From Azonexaceae bacterium (GTDB lineage Bacteria > Pseudomonadota > Gammaproteobacteria > Burkholderiales > Rhodocyclaceae), in the NCBI GenBank assembly GCA_009469675.1, contig SSSZ01000112.1:1-64000 (forward strand): a stretch of DNA of 64,000 bases. Direction: 5' to 3'. The notes under the pieces were generated by a model that was not told the DNA's origin, searched no databases, and worked only from the letters and a program-made list of their open reading frames with translations. The position numbers and the translations under genes were made by a program. This document shows, piece after piece, positions 60,167-64,000 of the stretch. Every line of letters begins with the position of its first letter. The first letter of the stretch is position 1.

Positions 60167-62224
60167 TCAGGCGGCGGGGGACGCCTGGCCGAGGAGGAGG
60201 GCGAGGGCCTGGTCGCCGGCGAGGGGGCGGTGGAAGAGATAGCCCTGGCCGATGCGGCCCCCCATGGCGACGAGGTAATCCGCCTGCTCCCGGGTTTCGA
60301 TGCCTTCGATGACGACCTCCATGCCGAGGCCGCCGGCCATGCCGAGGACAGCCCGGACGATGGCTTCGGAATTGCCGTCGCCGGGCAGGCGGGCGACGAA
60401 GCTCTGGTCGATCTTGATCTTGCTGATGGGAAATTTGCTCAGGTAGGTGAGCGACGAATAACCCGTGCCGAAGTCGTCAAGGGACCAGCCGATGCCGGCC
60501 CCGGCCAGGCGGTGCAGCATCGAGCGGGAAACCCGGGTGTCGCTGAGGAGGAGCGTTTCGGTGATTTCCAGGTCGATCTTGGGGCGCGGGCGGCCGACCG
60601 CGGTGAGGGCCACCATCATGTCGTCGACGAAGGACGCCTCGTCGAGCTGCCGGCCCGAGACGTTGACCGCCAGCCGCGGCGGGTCGGCGCCGTGGTCGCG
60701 CCAGCGGGCCCATTCGCGGCAGGCCTTGGCGACGATCTGCTTGCCCAGGGGAACGATGAGCCCCGACTGCTCGGCGATGTCGATGAAGTAACCGGGGGCG
60801 ATGACGCCCCGCTCGGGGTGCTGCCAGCGGACCAGAGCCTCGAAGCCGACGATGCGGCCGGTGACGAGGTCGACCTGGGGCTGGTACTTGAGGAAAAATT
60901 CGTCCCGCTCGATGCCCCGGCGCATCTCGTTTTCGATGGCCAGCCGGAAATTGGCCCGGCTGGTCAGGTCCGAGGTGTAGATGCAGTAATCGTTCTTGCC
61001 GGCGGCCTTGGCCTGGTACATGGCGATGTCGGCGTAGCGCAGCAGGTCGGCAAGGTCTTCGGTCTGCTCCGGGAAGAGGGCGATGCCGGCGCTGACCCCG
61101 ACATGCAGGCTGTGTTCGCCGATGGAATAGGTCGAGGAGAGGCGTTCGATCAGCTTGGTGACGACCTCGACGGCGCTATGCAGGGACTGGATGTTTTCCA
61201 GGATGACCGTGAACTCGTCCCCCCCCAGGCGGCAGACGAAATCCCCCTTGCGCAGCACCCCCGCCAGCCGCTCGCCGACCAGCTTCAGCAAGGCGTCGCC
61301 GACGTGGTGGCCGAGGGTGTCGTTGACCACCTTGAAATCGTCGAGATCGAGGTACACCAGGGCGATGTTGTGGCGCTGCCGGCGCGCCCGCTCGGCGGCA
61401 CGGGGCAGTTCGTTGTGGAAATGGACGCGGTTGGCCAGTCCGGTCACCGAATCGTAGTGGGCCAGCCGGTCGAGGAGGGCCTCGGTGCGCTGCCTTTCCC
61501 GCAACTCGCAATCGAGTTTGGCCGCTTCGCGCTGCAGGGTGTCGAGCATGTTGTTGAAGGTGTGGGCCAGTTCGGCGACTTCCCGCGGACCTTCGGTGCC
61601 CGCCCGCTTGGTCAACTCCGGGTGGCGCGAGACCTCGGTGGCGACGGCAACCAGGTCAGAAATCGGTTGTGCGATGCGCTCGCCGGCGCGGCCCAGGACA
61701 ACCCGGATGACCAGGACGGCCAGGGCGGTCAGGGCGGCGATGGCGGCGATCAGGGCGGCGATGTTGCGGTAGAGGCTGGCAAAACCCATCTCCAGGTAGA
61801 GAAAACCGATCGTCACCCCCTGCAGGCGCACCGGCTCGACCAGCCGCAAGGCGCCGAAATCGACTTCGGCGCCCGGCGAAAACGGCGGGCTGGAGGGGGC
61901 GGTCGTGCTGCCTCCCACCGTCGCCAGAAGCCGCCGTTCCTGATCGTAGGCGGCGACAACCTGCAAATCGGTGGCCGATTTCCACCAGCCCAGGGTTTCC
62001 GTCGCGCTTTCCCGGTCGCCGTTGGCCACCGGGGTGGCGACCGCCTCGGCCAGGGTGCGGGCCTGGAGGTGCAGGCTTTCGGCCTGGGAGGCCCGCAGGT
62101 AAAAGAAGGCGAAGGTTGCCACCGCCGCCGCGGTCAGCAGCGCCCCCGCCAGGACGACCGGAAACGCGGTCGCTACCAGGTAGGATCGGATCGACGGAGC
62201 GCCAGGAGGAGAGGACTGATTCAA
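60167..62224 (-). CDS. Bifunctional GGDEF-EAL c-di-GMP enzyme
   Basis: 685 aa. Two membrane segments (about 15-42 and 158-180) enclose a periplasmic domain of roughly 110 residues; a HAMP-like linker follows (ERIAQPISDLVAVATEVSR). GGDEF domain: DSVTGLANRVHFHNEL, LDLDDFKVVNDTLGHHVGD and RLGGDEFTVILE, with I-site RKGD. EAL domain: FEALVRWQHPERG, VNVSGRQLDEASF, DDFGTGYSSLTYLSKFPISKIKIDQSF and VVIEGIET. Both catalytic signatures look intact, so it may make and break c-di-GMP. It faces away from the response regulator gene. Confidence 0.9.
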   Translation of the reverse strand: MNQSSPPGAPSIRSYLVATAFPVVLAGALLTAAAVATFAFFYLRASQAESLHLQARTLAEAVATPVANGDRESATETLGWWKSATDLQVVAAYDQERRLLATVGGSTTAPSSPPFSPGAEVDFGALRLVEPVRLQGVTIGFLYLEMGFASLYRNIAALIAAIAALTALAVLVIRVVLGRAGERIAQPISDLVAVATEVSRHPELTKRAGTEGPREVAELAHTFNNMLDTLQREAAKLDCELRERQRTEALLDRLAHYDSVTGLANRVHFHNELPRAAERARRQRHNIALVYLDLDDFKVVNDTLGHHVGDALLKLVGERLAGVLRKGDFVCRLGGDEFTVILENIQSLHSAVEVVTKLIERLSSTYSIGEHSLHVGVSAGIALFPEQTEDLADLLRYADIAMYQAKAAGKNDYCIYTSDLTSRANFRLAIENEMRRGIERDEFFLKYQPQVDLVTGRIVGFEALVRWQHPERGVIAPGYFIDIAEQSGLIVPLGKQIVAKACREWARWRDHGADPPRLAVNVSGRQLDEASFVDDMMVALTAVGRPRPKIDLEITETLLLSDTRVSRSMLHRLAGAGIGWSLDDFGTGYSSLTYLSKFPISKIKIDQSFVARLPGDGNSEAIVRAVLGMAGGLGMEVVIEGIETREQADYLVAMGGRIGQGYLFHRPLAGDQALALLLGQASPAA

Positions 62225-62263
62225 GCGGGTTCGGGCAGGATAAAATGGGCGACTGCAATGCAG

Positions 62264-62281
62264 CCGGAATCGCTTCCGGCG
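62264..62281. repeat. Hairpin in the divergent gap between the GGDEF-EAL and response regulator genes
   Basis: GCCGGAA (62264-62270), loop TCGC, TTCCGGC (62275-62281). A smaller CTGCA/TGCAG dyad lies just upstream. Possible operator or transcript feature; no U-run for either direction. Confidence 0.35.
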
Positions 62282-62372
62282 TATTCCACTAAATTAGCAC
62301 GATATGACAGTTTTTTGGACCATGCCGGCGGCACCCTGTTGCCGCCCCTGCTGTAGCGGATAAACTCGGCCC

Positions 62373-63164
62373 ATGTCGGACAACACGCCCCGCCTGCTCA
62401 TCGTCGACGACCAGCCCGACTCGGTCGCCCTCCTTCTCTCCTATCTTGGCGACCAGGAACTCGACATCCGCGTCGCCCTCGACGGCGAGGACGCCCTGGT
62501 CAAGGCCCAGAGCGGCCAGCCCAACCTCGTCCTGCTCGACGTCGTGATGCCCGGCCTGGACGGCTTCGAGGTCTGCCGCCGCCTGAAGGACGACCCCCGC
62601 ACTGCCGACATCCCGGTGATCTTCCTTTCCGCCAGCAACGCTATCGCCGACAAGCTCAAGGGGTTCACCGTCGGCGGCGTCGATTACGTGACCAAGCCGT
62701 TTTCCGAGGCCGAGGTGCTGGCCCGGGTGTCGGTTCATCTGCACAGCAAGCAACGCCTCGCCCGCCTCGAATCCATGGCGGCCAACCGCGTCCTGGAAAC
62801 GGTGGCCGACCTCACCGGCCGCGACGACCGCATCTTCCAGGACGCCGTGCGCATGCTCGAGAGCCGCCTGGCCGATCCCCCCACCCTCACCGGCCTGACC
62901 CAGGCCCTGGGGACCAACGAACGCAAGCTCACCGAACTGTTCCGGCGGCGGGTGGGCCTGACGGTCTTCGATTACTTCGGCGAAATGCGCCTGGAAACCG
63001 GGCGGCGCCTCCTGGAAGGCAGCGATATCCGCATCCAGCTCATCGCCGACCGGGTCGGCTATCGCAACGCCGGCGACTTCACCCGCGCCTTCCGGCGCCG
63101 CTACGGCGTGACCCCGCGGGAATACCGCCAGGCCCGAGGCGGCAGCGAGGACGACGAGGCGTGA
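62373..63164 (+). CDS. Response regulator with AraC-type DNA-binding output
   Basis: 263 aa. Receiver domain (about 6-120): LLIVDDQPDS, acceptor Asp in LVLLDVVMPGLDGFEV, and the Lys in DYVTKPFSEAEV. A short linker leads to an AraC/XylS helix-turn-helix pair (about 160-255): LTGLTQALGTNERKLTELFRRRVGLTVFDYF, GSDIRIQLIADRVGYRNAGDFTRAFRRRYGVTPREYR. AraC output on a receiver is uncommon next to OmpR or NarL types. The stop overlaps the GTG of the next gene, a sensor, so they are translationally coupled. Confidence 0.88.
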   Translation: MSDNTPRLLIVDDQPDSVALLLSYLGDQELDIRVALDGEDALVKAQSGQPNLVLLDVVMPGLDGFEVCRRLKDDPRTADIPVIFLSASNAIADKLKGFTVGGVDYVTKPFSEAEVLARVSVHLHSKQRLARLESMAANRVLETVADLTGRDDRIFQDAVRMLESRLADPPTLTGLTQALGTNERKLTELFRRRVGLTVFDYFGEMRLETGRRLLEGSDIRIQLIADRVGYRNAGDFTRAFRRRYGVTPREYRQARGGSEDDEA

Positions 63165-64000
63165 TCGGCCGCTCGGCGCGGCGCGTTCTCGGCCTCCTGG
63201 CGCTCCTCTGCAGCCTGGCCGGCAGCGCCGCCGGGGCGGACGCGGTGCTTGTCCTCAATGCCGAGGGCCGGCAGGCCATCACCAGCACCCTGGGTATTTT
63301 CGACGATCCCGAGGGTCGCCTCGACCTGGCCGCCGTGCGGGCCGCCGCCGCCGGCTTTGCGGAGCTGGACCCGGGAACGCGCCATCTCGGTTTTCGCCCG
63401 GGGACGACCTGGATTCGCTTCGTCCTCCACAATCCCGGGCTGGAGGCCGCCGAGCGCTGGCTCGAACTTGGCTCGCCCTTGGTCGAACGGGCCGATCTCC
63501 ACCTTGTTGCCGCCGCCGGCCCGCCCCGCCACCTCAGGAGCGGCGCTGCCGTGCCCCTGGCGGAGCGGCCCCTGGCGGCCGGCATGGTGCTCTTCCCGGT
63601 CCGTCTCGCCGGCGGCGAAACCGTCGAGGCCTATCTCGCCCTGGCGGGCAAGACGGCGCGGCAGATCGACCCCACCCTGTGGCAGCCCGTCGCCTACGCC
63701 GAAGCCCGCCGCCTTTCGGCCACCGTCAAAGCCCTGGCCGCCAGCGCCGGAATCCTGGCTATCGCCTATAGCCTTTTTGCCTGGCGTTCCCGCGGGCAGC
63801 GGACGATGCTCGCCCTGGCCCTGGCCCAGGTCGCCTCCCTGGTCGTCGCGGGTATCCTGGAAGGATTCTTCGCCGGCCTCCTGCCCGCCAGCGAGGCCGT
63901 CTGGCAATCCCGCCTGCTGTGGGCCGCCGTGTTTGTCGCCATCGCCTGCCACGCCGTCTTCGCCCGGGATTTTATCTACCTGCCCCGGCGCTTCCCCGGC
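63161..64000 (+). CDS. 7TMR-DISM-type sensor protein, 5' part (runs off the window)
   Basis: 280 codons without a stop, starting at the GTG overlapping the response regulator stop (GTGA). Signal peptide about residues 1-27 (cleavage near AGADA), then a periplasmic beta-sandwich resembling DISMED2 (LGIFDDPEGRLDLAAVRA, WIRFVLHNPGLEAAERWLELGSPLVERADLHL, PLAAGMVLFPVRLAGGE), then membrane segments beginning near residue 190. The cytoplasmic part is outside; a histidine kinase is the likely continuation given the coupled regulator. Confidence 0.7.
   Translation, partial: MIGRSARRVLGLLALLCSLAGSAAGADAVLVLNAEGRQAITSTLGIFDDPEGRLDLAAVRAAAAGFAELDPGTRHLGFRPGTTWIRFVLHNPGLEAAERWLELGSPLVERADLHLVAAAGPPRHLRSGAAVPLAERPLAAGMVLFPVRLAGGETVEAYLALAGKTARQIDPTLWQPVAYAEARRLSATVKALAASAGILAIAYSLFAWRSRGQRTMLALALAQVASLVVAGILEGFFAGLLPASEAVWQSRLLWAAVFVAIACHAVFARDFIYLPRRFPG

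Noticed and set aside
60137-62356. A 739-codon plus-strand frame opposite the GGDEF-EAL gene
   Set aside because: The opposite strand encodes complete GGDEF and EAL signatures; this frame has none.

Overview
The window is high-GC bacterial chromosome (mostly well above 60% GC by eye), densely coded, with many 1-20 bp gene overlaps. I see no transposase, integrase, phage gene, tRNA, rRNA or CRISPR array. Gene content and pairings (leuA of the ~565-aa class beside an Lrp regulator, polA/LOG/DUF2782/thrB, nadD-rsfS-rlmH-maf, msbA, an aerobic CoA-linked aromatic pathway, B12 nucleotide-loop genes under a cobalamin riboswitch, several c-di-GMP enzymes) point to a betaproteobacterium, most likely of the Rhodocyclales (Azospira/Dechloromonas/Thauera-Azoarcus type). 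The lineage is an inference from gene content, not a database match.

Layout. 1-3.0 kb: 75-bp tandem repeats, a small membrane protein, 5-formyl-THF cyclo-ligase and a Slt-type lytic transglycosylase. 3.0-10.1 kb: cobalamin genes (cobQ; cobU divergent from a riboswitch that precedes cobT-cobS-cobC), interrupted by a soluble histidine kinase and a response regulator with a TPR-like tail. 10.1-28.4 kb: one long, tightly overlapped plus-strand run of cell-surface glycan genes: three GT9 heptosyltransferase-like proteins, GT4-type transferases, msbA, a polysaccharide deacetylase, an O-antigen ligase-like protein, and a central block (18.3-25.3 kb) with a NeuB-like PEP condensing enzyme, an SpsF-like cytidylyltransferase, a HAD phosphatase, a class-IV aminotransferase, a TIM-barrel isomerase, two SDRs, a methyltransferase and a GmhA-type isomerase. 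That block reads like a route to an unusual CMP-activated acidic sugar.

28.4-43.4 kb: housekeeping genes: polA, LOG, DUF2782, thrB, two paralogous membrane proteins, nadD-rsfS-rlmH-maf, a diguanylate cyclase, leuA and its divergent Lrp-like regulator, a SUMF1-fold secreted protein, a UDP-sugar transferase-like protein and a DUF1272 zinc protein.

43.4-60.1 kb: an aerobic phenylacetyl-CoA-type catabolic island. The minus strand carries paaN-paaG-paaH-paaI-paaK-paaJ-(substrate-binding protein)-paaF. From the same AT-rich control region the plus strand carries a single-subunit ferritin-like diiron protein, a ferredoxin-domain reductase and paaX; paaY and an IclR regulator follow. The PaaABCDE epoxidase and a ring-opening MaoC hydratase are not in the window; the diiron protein and reductase occupy the place where an oxygenase would be expected. 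This is the most interesting feature.

56.4-64 kb: c-di-GMP signalling (GGDEF, GGDEF-EAL), a response regulator with an AraC-type output domain, and the start of a 7TMR-DISM-type sensor that runs off the right edge.
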